DNA from: Tetrahymena elliotti 4EA | Taxonomy: Eukaryota > Ciliophora > Oligohymenophorea > Hymenostomatida > Tetrahymenidae | Reading direction: 5' to 3' | Length of the DNA: 64,000 nt | Assembly (NCBI GenBank): GCA_000231825.2 | Contig: JH720370.1 | Location: forward strand, 7,109 to 71,108 | Part shown: positions 36,480-47,884 of the stretch, in pieces | Layout of the letters: each line of letters opens with the position of its first letter | Position numbering within the stretch: the stretch's first letter is position 1 | Program-made: the position numbers and the translations under genes | Notes under the pieces: generated by a model | Databases searched by the model: none | Told to the model about the DNA's origin: nothing | Seen by the model: only the letters and a program-made list of their open reading frames with translations

Positions 36480-38407
36480 ATGTTAGCAAAAAAGTTAGCT
36501 TTAGCAAGATTTTAAGGGAAACCTGATCCTTTTAAGAAGGACGAATTCCCTTTATTATAGCATATAGCAGTTGAAGTTGTATCATAGAATTATATTCTTT
36601 ACCCCGATTTAAAAGGAGTGCCAGAAAATGTTAGAGATACAGTAAATTAGAATCATTTGATTACTTTTATTTGAGGCATTTTAAATGTTAAAATGAGATG
36701 AATATATACAAATAGATTGGTTGAAATAAATAAGTAATATACATTTTGTTAAAAAATAGATTATATCAAAAATAACTACTGATTTGGATATATTAACTAT
36801 GGCTCCAAATATAGATCAAGAGAGCTTTTGGCAGCGTGCTTGCAAAAACAGATGGGAAAAATCTTAAAAATCAATAAATATTGAAGAGCATGGACGTTCT
36901 TGGAAGGTTGCTTATTTAGAACGTTACATGGAGGAATTTTTAACAAATATATAAAATGCAGATGATCCTAATAAAAAATCAATTCTATAGGCTGAATTGA
37001 AAGCAGCTGCTAGTTGGATACATACTCTTAATCTTTAAAATATCAATTAAAATATAGACATAGATTTTATATGCAGATACCTTCCTCTACTTACTTCATT
37101 AACCCTCACATATGGTACAAAGTATTCAGGAATGGATTACAATAAATAATCAGTTGGTATGAAGCTTTCAGAAGCTGCTAATCTAGGAGAAGCAATAAAA
37201 AACTGCTATTCTCTAGTAAATTCAATTTAAACAAAATTTTTAAATATCTTTTCAGTGCTTGCATTAGTAATAATAAAACTTATGAATTTTGTTTATAAAT
37301 TGGCGTAGTTCCAAAAAACATTCATAAAAAAGAAACTTATTTAAATTCTTTAAATAAATAAATAAACAAACAATTTTTATTATTTTTAATAAGAAAACAT
37401 TAATGTATCTTTAAATAAAAATAATTATTTATTTCTAAAACAGCTCTCTTTGAACATATGTGCTAACATTATAGATGATGATCTTCTTAGATTTATTATG
37501 GCAGGAGTTAATATGAACATTTCTCTTATTGAACTCAATCTATCTCATAACAAAATTGAAGATCAAGGGTTGATTGATATTTAATAAGTTAATTATCATT
37601 TAATTAATATTCATTATTTATTTATTTATATAGAGCAAGAAGAATTGCTAAATTTTTAATGAGAAATGAAATTTTATTGTATCTTAATTTGGGTAATAAC
37701 TTGATTGGATATGAAGGATCTAGATACTTGGCTTAAGCACTTAAAGTTAATAAAAATCTCTAGAGTCTTAATTTAAAACTAAATAATCTTGGAGACAAGG
37801 CAGGCAAGAAGTTATTCTAAGATTTAATGTTAAATAAAACTCTCTTAGAGTTAGATGTTTCAGGAAATTAATTTGAATTTGAAGTAATATTTATTATTAG
37901 CCTATACAATTGTTAATATATTATATATTAAAAATAGACTGCCTTAAAATTGAGTGATTATGTTGCTGATAGTATGTGTGGATTAAAGGTTTTGAATATT
38001 GCAAATAATGATTTTAATGACACTTGCTATGAGAATCTTAAAACAGGCTTTACTAAGAATTACTCTTTAGCTAGATTAGACATTAGAGGTAATAAATTTA
38101 GTAAAACATAAGAAGAAAAGGAATAAGAATTAAAAGATCCCTTCAGAATGTTTAATCTTTCATAAGCTGAAAAAGAACTTACTTAAATTATTATTAGACA
38201 TGATCTCACTGCTTAAAAGATTTAATTCTTTAGTGAATCAGATTTAGATAAAATAAAACAACTAAAAGAGCTCCAAGGTAAATAAATTAATAAATGTTTC
38301 ACATGCATATATATATCTTTACTTATTTATTTATAATTTTCATTTAAAAAATAGGAACAAAATAAGAACCAGAAAAAGTTGTTTTATAGGATTAAAGTAA
38401 AGAGTGA
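36480..38407 (+). CDS. DRC5: Dynein regulatory complex subunit 5 (TCTE1-like LRR protein)
   Basis: Six exons: 36480-36641, 36760-37215, 37444-37568, 37634-37883, 37938-38277, 38355-38407; phases agree, 461 residues. The N-terminal half has ESFWQRACKNRW and RSWKVAYLERYMEEF, typical of TCTE1/DRC5. The second half is leucine-rich repeats: LIELNLSHNKIEDQG, LLYLNLGNNLIG, LQSLNLKLNNLGDKAGKKLF, LLELDVSGNQF and LKVLNIANNDF. DRC5 is part of the nexin-dynein regulatory complex that links outer doublets and controls ciliary beating, so the cell is expected to be ciliated. The length is close to that of animal homologues (about 500 residues). The GTTGATTG donor at 37569 was chosen because it restores the repeat spacing. 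Confidence 0.9.
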
Positions 38408-39688
38408 TTTTATAATTCAGTTTACAAATAAATATTTTTTGTCTCTAGTCTTAATCAAAAATTTTAATATGAATTCTTAAAGCATATAAATGTTCAACTC
38501 TAATTTATCTATTCTATTCATTTTATATTAATAAGTTTATTTACTCTTTTTATCTTTTCTTTTCTATTTTATTATAAGAAGTTCCATGAGAAAATTTTTA
38601 AATCTAAAAAAAACATAAAACATAGTTAATTAATTAATGTATTTAATATTTATGTACTAATCTAATATTTAAAATAATTATGGAAAATGAAATGTATCTT
38701 AAAATATAAGGTACTTTAACTATTTTTTCTAAATTTAATGATTATTAAATATTTTTTAAAATACTTTAAAAATTTTTTTTTGCTTTTCCTTTTCTCCAAA
38801 ATAAAAAATTTGTTATTAAATAACAATTTACATTACTTAAACATTCAAATAGTAGTTTTAATCTCAAAAATTTTTTTCCAATAATGAATTCATTATTAAA
38901 ATGATCTATATATACACTTAATACAATCAATATTTACTTTTTGTTTGCAATAAAATACCTAAGCTAAATATCAACTTTGGTAATTAATTAGATTGCTAAA
39001 AAATAGAATATCATAAATTTAACAATGATCTTTCATAATTGTTAGAAATTCTTTTATTTGAATTATGAATAAATATTTATTTTTACTTTTAATTTGGAGA
39101 AACAAATTATTTTTAACTTTTTGAATAACAATATCTATATTAAACTGATCTAATTTCACAATAATTAATTGGGAATGCTAAAAAAGTAATTTTCTCAATA
39201 TCATTGCTAAAAAAATAAAAAATTGTAAAATTATTTTAAATAATCGACAATTATTTTTAAGTGAAGTTTACTTTGAGTTTAATGAGAAATATCTTGAAAA
39301 AATAGCATAATATTCACTGAAAAAATAAAGAGAATAAGCAGATAATATTGTAACAAAAACAGAAGAAATATTGGTATTTATTGATAATGAAGTAGATACA
39401 TGAATTAAAATTTATCACTAAATTTATAGTTGATCTTATGAATGGCAAAATATTATTAACAAAATAAAGGGCAACCAATAATTTCAATATAATTTTATTC
39501 ATCTAATTAACAAAAGGGCAATTATTATCTTATTAAATCCAGTGATAACTCATAATTTCTAAAAGCTTTCTAAAGGAATTATCGAATAATATTCATTAAT
39601 TAAAATAAAAAATAATTGTTTTAGATTGTAGAGTTTAAATAAAATTATAGACTTCGTTATCATTATTAATAAATAGAGTAGCTAGAAT
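38408..39688. other. Intergenic, AT-rich
   Basis: Between the DRC5 gene and the Q/N-rich gene. From about 39442 a frame different from that of the downstream gene is open and moderately protein-like into the gene itself, so an upstream exon of that gene could lie here. Otherwise nothing was recognised. Confidence 0.45.
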
Positions 39689-42600
39689 ATGGGCAACTCG
39701 CAACAAAAAGAATAAATAGAATAATTTCATTAGCAAAAGCTTGTTTAAATTTAGACTAGAGCCATTTAAGATGTTAAAATTATATACCCAAGCTAAAATA
39801 CTAGGATTATTCGCTCTCATTCTACTCCCTCTTCTTCATAATTTAAGCCCACAATCAACCATATAGCTGTTATCAATAATTAAAATTAAATAAGAAGCAT
39901 TCAAACTCAAAGAGGTTTAAATATTGGTCCAAGATCTAATAGTCTATTTAAACCTGTCTTGAAGCAAATTATTATATAGTCTCCTCTGATGCAAACACCG
40001 ATTGTTAAGATGAAAGTTCAATAACAAAACCCTAACAATTCATATGTATAAAATGTCTAATCATAGATTATCAATTAATCATCACAGTTGGCAAATCAAA
40101 GTTATACTTAAAACAATCAATCTCTAATAAATAACAATCATTTAGTTTCTCCATTGAATTTTAACAATAAAAAATAATTTGATGAAACAAACTTATCAGT
40201 AAGTCCTTTTGACATAAATAAAAGTGAAAAAAAGAATGATGAAAATCAATCACCCTATAAAAAAGATTCGCATTTAAGGGTAGACTAACTTCTGTAAGCT
40301 ATATAACCTAATCAAAAAGGACTTTAATAATAAAAAGATTAAAATAGTTTGATTGAGTTAAATTTCAATTCTTTAAAACCAATGAGTGCATAAATTTAAG
40401 ATCAATAACAGGTCATCAAATTATAAAAAATCTTAACTAATTAAGACGTTGCTTCAAATACTTCTTTCTCTCATTCAAAAAATACTGTAAGATTTTAAGA
40501 TGAAACTACTGACAAACTTCAAACTCCAGTAAGAAAAAACTTGAGTAAATAAGATAATAATTTACCTACAAAAGGTCTTGATAAAAGTAGTGAATCGCAT
40601 ACTAATTCACTCTCAATCAAAGAATAATTTGAATACTTTGACAATTTACTCTCAAAGTAGCTAAGTTACTCTCAAAGTAAGAACTAAAAGGCATAAATTT
40701 AAAGAATCTTAGATTCAGAAAACCCAAAAAAAGAAATATAGAGTTAGAATAAGGAAGATAAAAATGATGATGAGCATTCGTATTCCAAGAACGTGACGAA
40801 CTTTAATGTTAACATTAAAAGTAGTCCAAATAAAACTGATAAAATTTAAGAATAAAAAGTATAATAAGGTCTTGCATAACCTACTAATACAAACTATAAT
40901 CAAAGTTAAAGAATAAATAATTAGTAATACTCAAGTAATAATATTAACTCTTCAAATTATGATGCTGCTTGTAGAGAAAGTGTATAAGAAAAAACACCTT
41001 AGAGCTGCTACTAATCAGAAATAAAACCCCAAGATTAAATTGAGGAAAGCAGTTTCATTTAATAAATTAACATTTTGAATTAAAAGATAGAACTGAGTGA
41101 TTAAATTAAGGAATAAAAAAAAATATAAAATGAATTGATAAAACTGTAGTAAGAACAATAATAATTGTTTTAAAAGACAAATTAAAAAATATTACAAAAT
41201 TGTGAAAATGAATCCAATAGATAAGTGAGTTAAAAAGCTACAGAAACATACAAAAATAACATTAATGCACTTTAGTCTAAGAATCAGTTAAGGATCATAA
41301 CAAATCAAAGTAATTTTTGTTCTTAATAAACAGAAAAATACAAGAGCATAGAAAATGAGTAACATTTAGGTTAGGGTACTTCATAGCTTAAGACAATAGC
41401 TCAACTGCCAGCAGGTTAAACTTATTATTACTTACAACCATAAGGCAGTATTTTATATTAAAAGAAGCTTAATTCTCCTATCAAATACCTTTAGGAGGAC
41501 TTAAGAAATACTCATTCTTTGGATGCAGGGTTGATATCTCCAACAAATAATTAAATAGTTTATTAAAGAAGCCAATCTCCTAATAGTAATTAATTAGAAT
41601 TACCTGTTTCTTTTACTCATAAAGATAACCATCAAAGTGGGTAAATTAACAAAGAATAAATAAAATAAGATGGAAAAGAAAATTATGAACTTGTTAATGA
41701 TTTAGGAATAATTAGTGTAAAAAATAACGCTTAAGATTATTCTTACTAAACTGACATTGATAATGTTAGAATGGCATCAGTTAAAATTGTGCCAAATAAT
41801 TTAAGTCCATTCAGAAATCCTAAGAATGAAATTGTTTATCATCAATAGCAACAACAATAACAACCAGAATGGAATACAAGAGACAGTGATAAATTATTTC
41901 AATAAAACATTCAAAATAAAATTTTGGATGAAAGATTAAAAGAGGATGATTCAACAGCTCCTCCTGAAACACCACCTAAAATCAATAAAGAGCAAGCAAG
42001 CCTAAGTATGAATAACTAAAATCAAAATAACACAAATTAAGGCAATTAAAATAATAGCTCAGTATCTTCTGCATATACATTTAATTAGAAATCTTATGAA
42101 AACAGATAAGAAAAGCACCCAATAAAACATTTCACTCTAAAAATAGATAGTTTTAAAAAAGAAATCATTAATAGTGATTAATTTACTGATTCAGGAATAT
42201 GTAAAGATTCTACTCTCAATTTTACAGAGTAGAAAACACTCAAAAAAGAATAATCACAAGATAATTAACAAGATGTGATTCTTACATAAAATTACTCTCC
42301 TTCTTCTACAAAACAAAAGCCAACTAACTTAGTAAAATAAATTGAAATCATTTAGGATGATGTGAGAAGAAGTATGATAAAGAGCAAGTAATTTAATGAT
42401 ATATTAAATCAAACTCTTAATACAACGTCTAATAATGACAATAAAAAATAATAATCTGCTTTTGAAGCCTAAGATGAAATTGAATTAGAGCCATTCCCTG
42501 ATGATTAATAAAATGAATCAAATAACAACTTTAATATTAATTTTAATTTGACTGAAAAAAGTCCTGTTAGAAATAGCAAAATAAAGATTTATCATGGCAA

Positions 42601-43219
42601 AATAGAGCACATAAAATTAAATTAAGAGCAATAATCTGATAATTTAATTCTTTATAAGTTAGATGAGTAGTTAAATGCACTAATACCAGTTGTAATTGAG
42701 AATAATTAATAAGACTCAAAATATATAGACAATAATATTAATTTTATTTAAAGAACATAAGAAACAAGGGCTGAGAGCATATTTAGTAATTATTCCCCTA
42801 TAAAATCATATCAAGATTTATTAAAAGAATAATAGCACAGTGGATCGAAATCTAAATTATTAAATAGCAGCAATAATAAAAATAATTAAGACAATAATAT
42901 AGATAAAAGATATAAAAGATCCTCAAGTGTTGATAAATATTCTGCTTCAAAGTAAAAACCATCAATGCCTTCGGCAAGCAAGCAATAAAATGACATAAAA
43001 TACTTTTAGCATTAAGTAAATCCTGAGATTAAAGACAATGCCTACCACCAAGTGCTTCTTTAATATTCAGATAAAATGTTAAATGAAATATCAAAGTCAA
43101 TACTAATACCTAATTCATATCAGTAATAACATATTAATCAAAAAATGTACAAATAAAAATAACAAAGTAGCAATTATTAACAGTTCTTAAGTTCATCTAA
43201 AAAGTAAAAATTTATTTGA
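39689..43219 (+). CDS. Large Q/N-rich, probably disordered protein of unknown function
   Basis: One frame of 1176 residues from ATG to TGA without needing an intron. I do not recognise the family. The sequence is dominated by Gln (many from TAA/TAG), Asn, Ser and Lys, with Pro-rich spots such as TAPPETPP. One clear coiled coil lies near residues 450-510 (QQINILNQKIELSDQIKEQ onward). No catalytic motif, transmembrane helix or zinc finger was seen. The N terminus is MGNSQQKE, only a weak match to an N-myristoylation site. The start is uncertain because a second frame is also open across 39442-40190. At the 3' end an alternative intron near 43204 could replace the last two codons with a short different tail. 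Such Q/N-rich proteins are frequent in ciliates. Confidence 0.7.
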
Positions 43220-44459
43220 AAAAAATTACAAATCATCCCAATTTCATCTGAAAAGCCTGTCCTTTTAATTCCTTTATTCTAAGTGAGCAAATAAATTTGT
43301 TGAGTATTTTATTTTTTATGTGAGCTATTTTATATAATATTTATAAGTGTAATAAATAACATTAATTTTATATATCAATCAATTATACATTCTGCATTTT
43401 TTCAATTTCTCTTTAAAATATTTTTTTATTTTTTTTCAAAAAAAATTGTTTATAAAAACTCACCTTTTTTTGGTGTTTTTTTTTTGTAAATAAGGATTAA
43501 GATTTAAGGTTTTATTGTAAGTACCTTTTATATATTCTTTACTAATATTAAAAATTTTTCTTGAAAATAATTTGTAATTTAAGCTGCTCTCAAAAATTAT
43601 GAGATTATTCTTTTTTCTAAAAGTAAATACTTATTAAAATTTCCAAAATTGTAAATGTTGAAATATAATATCAACAAGAATTCTATTTTGAAATTTTTAA
43701 GTTATGAAATAGTAAAATATAAAGAAAAGTAAGTCATAAAATTTTAAATAAAGAAAATTTAAACATATGCTTAGTATAAATAGGTATGTTAGAAAAATAA
43801 ATAAATAAATAATATTAACAAATTGATTTTTGTAAAAAACCTGAATTAAACGTTTTAAAAATACTAATACAACAGTGCATATGATAAATGAAATGTAATC
43901 CAATCAATATGTAGATAGATAGATAGTAAGTAAGAAAGTAAGTAGCAAGATAACGCAGTTGAAAGTTTTAATATATTCTATTAGATATGTTAGAAAAAAC
44001 TTTAGTGCAGCTAGAATGAAAGAGTTGCTTTAAACAAACATAATAAGTATTTTCCTCTTTTAATAAAATAAATATATTTGCTTATAAAATAATTATCCAC
44101 TATTTATTTTATCACGTTAATACTAAATTTCTTTAGGATATCTAACTAGAATTATCTTTAATTCATGTGTTTATGTAAAATTTAAGTTTTTTTAAATATA
44201 AGCTTTACAACCAACAATCAACTACTATTAATATTGTTATGTGTAAGTAAGCAAGCAGTTAAGTAATCAAACAACAGCAAAAAAGCATAAAGTGTAAATG
44301 CAAGTATCTAAAGAAATGAAATTAGAGTACATTTGTTGGATTAGGCTTCTTAAAACAAATGAATCAGGGTTAGAGTGAAAGATAAAAAGCTTATTATATG
44401 TATTGATATATTAATGAATGAGGTATTAAATAAGTTGTATATGGTCAAAATCTAATTGC
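43220..44459. other. Intergenic region between convergent genes
   Basis: AT-rich 3' flanks of the Q/N-rich gene and the bL9m gene. It contains a simple (GATA)n/(GTAA)n tract near 43911-43946. No gene was recognised. Confidence 0.55.
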
Positions 44460-45131
44460 TCACTTGGATTTCTTAGTTCCCTTAGTTTTTTCTTCTTTAT
44501 CTTTACCGGTTTTACTTTCTTTACCCTTAGCTTATTTAGTTTCAGCAGCCTTGGCATCTTTTTTTGCATCCTTAGATTCCTTAGTATCTTTTTCTTCTCT
44601 GGCTTCTCTGACAACGGGTTGTTTGACTTGAACGTTCATGACGAATTCAAACTTTCTTTGAAGTTCGGCATTAAAGAAGTCTCTAACATTAATACTATAA
44701 GTACCGAAACGCTAAATGTTTTCATCTAAGAAGACATTTTCATTCTTTAATTCAATAGAGAATCTATTTTAAACTTCTCTAATAATATCCTTTTTACTGA
44801 TTTCTTCTTTCAACAAAGCAGGATTGGCAAATGAAGGAACTTTAAAGAATTCTAAATTAATATTATCAACTTTATTTTAGAAGTTAGTGAGATCTCTATA
44901 ATAACGAGTTTTTTGATCAATGTCAGCTTGTCTGATATTAGGGAACAAACGTTCTCTAACTCCTGGGAAATTATAAACAGCTAAATTTCTGGGAATCAAA
45001 GCTTGACGAGCATAACCAGGCTTGACACTAACGACCTATCCTTCAAAACCAACACTTGGAAAATCTTCCAACATAAGTATTTAAATATTTCTTCTGGTGA
45101 AATTTCTAACTATCTTCTAAACTAGTGACAT
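44460..45131 (-). CDS. MRPL9: Mitochondrial ribosomal protein bL9m
   Basis: Intron-less frame of 223 residues. The bacterial-type L9 N-terminal domain is clear at residues 20-52: MLEDFPSVGFEGQVVSVKPG, then YARQALIPRNLAV, which binds 23S-type rRNA. A short basic leader (MSLVQKIVRNFTRRN) fits a mitochondrial import sequence. The middle is helical, and the last 50 residues are a Lys/Glu-rich low-complexity tail not usual in bacterial L9. The protein is expected in the large subunit of the mitochondrial ribosome. It is head to head with uL24m, with 801 bp between the two starts, so a shared or paired promoter is possible. Confidence 0.9.
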
Positions 45132-45932
45132 TTTGCTATTTTATTTAACTAAATTTTAACTAAATTTGATGAGTATCTATGGAAGTTTCTTTCTACTTAA
45201 TAAAGACTGAAATTCTTCTTCTCTTTTTCTTTTCTTTCAAAATATATATGATTTTTCTTTGATTTGTCTTTCTGTCATCTGTCAAGGAGATCTATATTAA
45301 TTAAAACAAAAAGCATTCATCAAATCAATGAAAATTTAATTAATCAAAGTTTTTAGATATATAGATAGATACATAGATAGATAGATATTGATTGAAAATT
45401 AACATTCATTTAAAATAAATTAAACTAGCAGCTAAAAAGATATATTAATTGAATGAAAGATAAACTTAATTAATGTGCTTGCCTTTAAAATTGTATAGGA
45501 AGATAAATAGATAGATATTTAATTTAAATGTCCACTCAATAAAGATTGCATTTTTTTCTTGAAAAATCTTAATTAATTTTTATATTTGAGGCAAAAACAA
45601 TTTAAACACTTTATTGATAAATAATACAAAACAAAAGAAAAAAAAAGAAAAAAAATATTTAATCAAACAAATTGCATGTATTTAATTATTTTTACATTGT
45701 TTTTAACAAGACTTTTCATTTATTAATTAATTAATCAATCATTCCTTTCTTTCTGTGTATCTTTGATTGTGATAGTCTACATACAATATTAATTCATTTA
45801 TATAATTTCAAAGCGAAGAAAAAAAAGGAAAACATTTCCTGAAAGGACATTATTTTCAAATCAAAAATCCTCGCTATTTAGCAGATACATTAAGTTCAAA
45901 GATAGATATATATAATTAATTAGTTTATAAGT
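45132..45932. promoter_or_regulatory. Divergent region between bL9m and uL24m genes
   Basis: 801 bp between the start codons of two nuclear genes for mitochondrial ribosomal proteins. It contains a GATA-type simple repeat near 45357-45390 and a second short one near 45500. No promoter element can be named with confidence; the regulatory role follows only from position. Confidence 0.45.
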
Positions 45933-46637
45933 ATGTTTAAAGTGCTTTCTTCATTAACTAGAGCTGCTATCGCTCTCCCTGCCATCAGAAATACTATCAA
46001 TGTTAGCAAAATGATTGGTATCCAAAGATAAATTATGCTCAATAATGTTAATTCTTTCTCCTTCAGTTAAACTGCAGCTGTAACTAACAAGAAAGGAAAT
46101 ATAATTGGTAGTTAATAAATCCCATTCGACAGATGGAGAATTGTTAGGGGTGATAAGGTTGTTGTCATTTCTGGTAAAGATTAAGGTAAAACTGGTACTG
46201 TTATTAGAGTCTACAGAAAGACCAATAGAGTATTAGTTGAAGGTATCAATGTCAAGCTCAAACGTGTAGCAGGTAATGCCCAAGATGAAAGCAAGGGATC
46301 AATTCATAAGAAAATTCACTCTATCCATGTTTCTAAGGTTTCATTAATTGACCCCGAAACTGGTAAGGCAACCAGAATTAGATTTGGTTATCTTGAAGAT
46401 GGAAAGAAGGTTAGAATTTCTACAAAGTCTGGGTCTATTATTGAAAAACCCTTTGATCATGGCTGGAAAAGAGAAAATCGTAATAAAAATAAAATAGATG
46501 GAATGCTTGATACTCCTGCTGAAAAAGTTTTACAAGTTACTTACAAAGGAGAAGATTTCGATACCATTAAAAGAGATTTTGAAAAGTTCATTCAAGAAAA
46601 GGAAAGAAAGGAAAAGCTTCTAGTTTTCAAGGAGTGA
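45933..46637 (+). CDS. MRPL24: Mitochondrial ribosomal protein uL24m
   Basis: Intron-less frame of 234 residues. The KOW motif and L24 core lie near residues 70-110: RIVRGDKVVVISGKDQGKTG, then TVIRVYRKTNRVLVEGIN, followed by KIHSIHVSKVSLIDP and ATRIRFGYLEDGKKVRIS. The first 50 residues are basic and hydroxylated without acidic residues, as in a mitochondrial presequence. uL24 is an early assembly protein of the large ribosomal subunit. A C-terminal extension of about 60 residues beyond the bacterial core is common for mitochondrial versions. The partner gene bL9m is divergent upstream. Confidence 0.93.
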
Positions 46638-47884
46638 ATAATATTATCTATCAAATAGCTCATTTGAATATACCATTTATTTAAATCACTCAGTCACTCA
46701 TTCATTCAGTCAATAAATCTTTCTATCAATCAATCAATTATCTTAAAATAGTATTTATATATATTCGATCTAATTTAACGAATGTATGCATCGCCCATTA
46801 CTATCATAATTTATACTCTTAAACCAATAAAATCACCATTTTTATTTATTTTAAATCCAATTTATTCTATTTATCTTAATATATTTAAGCATTTATACAA
46901 CTCCTACTTATCAACTTATTTTCTGGAATTTTAACACATATTACTTAATTAAAATTTATTCACGGCTACTATTGTGATCTTATTTATTCATACATAAATC
47001 CTTTAAAAACTGTTTAAAATACAATTTCATTTCTAAAATCATTTAAATTGTGTTTACCAAAAAATTTAAATCAACTAAAATCACCTTAAAAATTAATTGT
47101 TTTGAATTATTCTATTCTAATCTTTAATAAAACAAATAATTTTATTTAATTCAAAAACTATCTAAAATTAACTTATTTAAGTTATTAAGTAATTTATTTT
47201 TAAATTCATTTTTGTATAAAATTAAGTTTTATAAAATTTTTTTCAGTTAACATCACTTTTAAATTATTATTTAAGTATGTAAAACAAATGTTTTAATTTT
47301 TTCTAATTTCAAAAAAAAAAAAAAATCGATTTTTAATACCATACTGAAAAGAGCTTTAAATTTAGACTTTTAATTAAAATAATCATTCATTCACCTTGAA
47401 TTCAAAAAGAATACCCTTTTTCAAAAATATTTTGACAATTTAAATTAATTTATAAAAAAAAAAACTTTTTTTTGAAGGGATTACTTCACAAAAATAACAA
47501 ATGAATACAAATTTTAGGCTAGGGAAATGAATGTAAATTGTTTAATAAAATTTGTAAATAAATGATTTAAAACTTATTTTGTTAAAATTTTAAACTTATT
47601 TTGTTAAAATTTTAAACTTATTTTGTTAAAATTTTAAACTTATTTTGTTAAAATTTTAAACATAGAATAAACTAAAATTAAGTTTTTTATGTTTTGTATT
47701 TTACTAGTAAGTTATTAAAATGACAAATATTTTAAAATAATTCTTCAATATTTGTTTAAGTTACTAATTCATAAAAACAATTTAAATCTTATTAAATTAA
47801 ACTTAATAGGTTTTTTATAAAGATTATATCCTTGATAGCAAAACAGTGTTTATATATAAGGTACACTAGTCAACAAAATAAATG
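46638..47884. other. Intergenic region between convergent genes, with a minisatellite
   Basis: AT-rich 3' flanks of the uL24m and secreted-protein genes. A run of CAAT/CATT-type short repeats lies near 46688-46735 and a 22-bp minisatellite at 47571-47661. No gene was recognised. Confidence 0.55.
47571..47661 (+). repeat. 22-bp minisatellite, about four copies
   Basis: The unit GTTAAAATTTTAAACTTATT+TT is repeated three times exactly from 47581, with partial copies on both sides. The perfect identity implies a recent expansion or active slippage. Confidence 0.92.
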
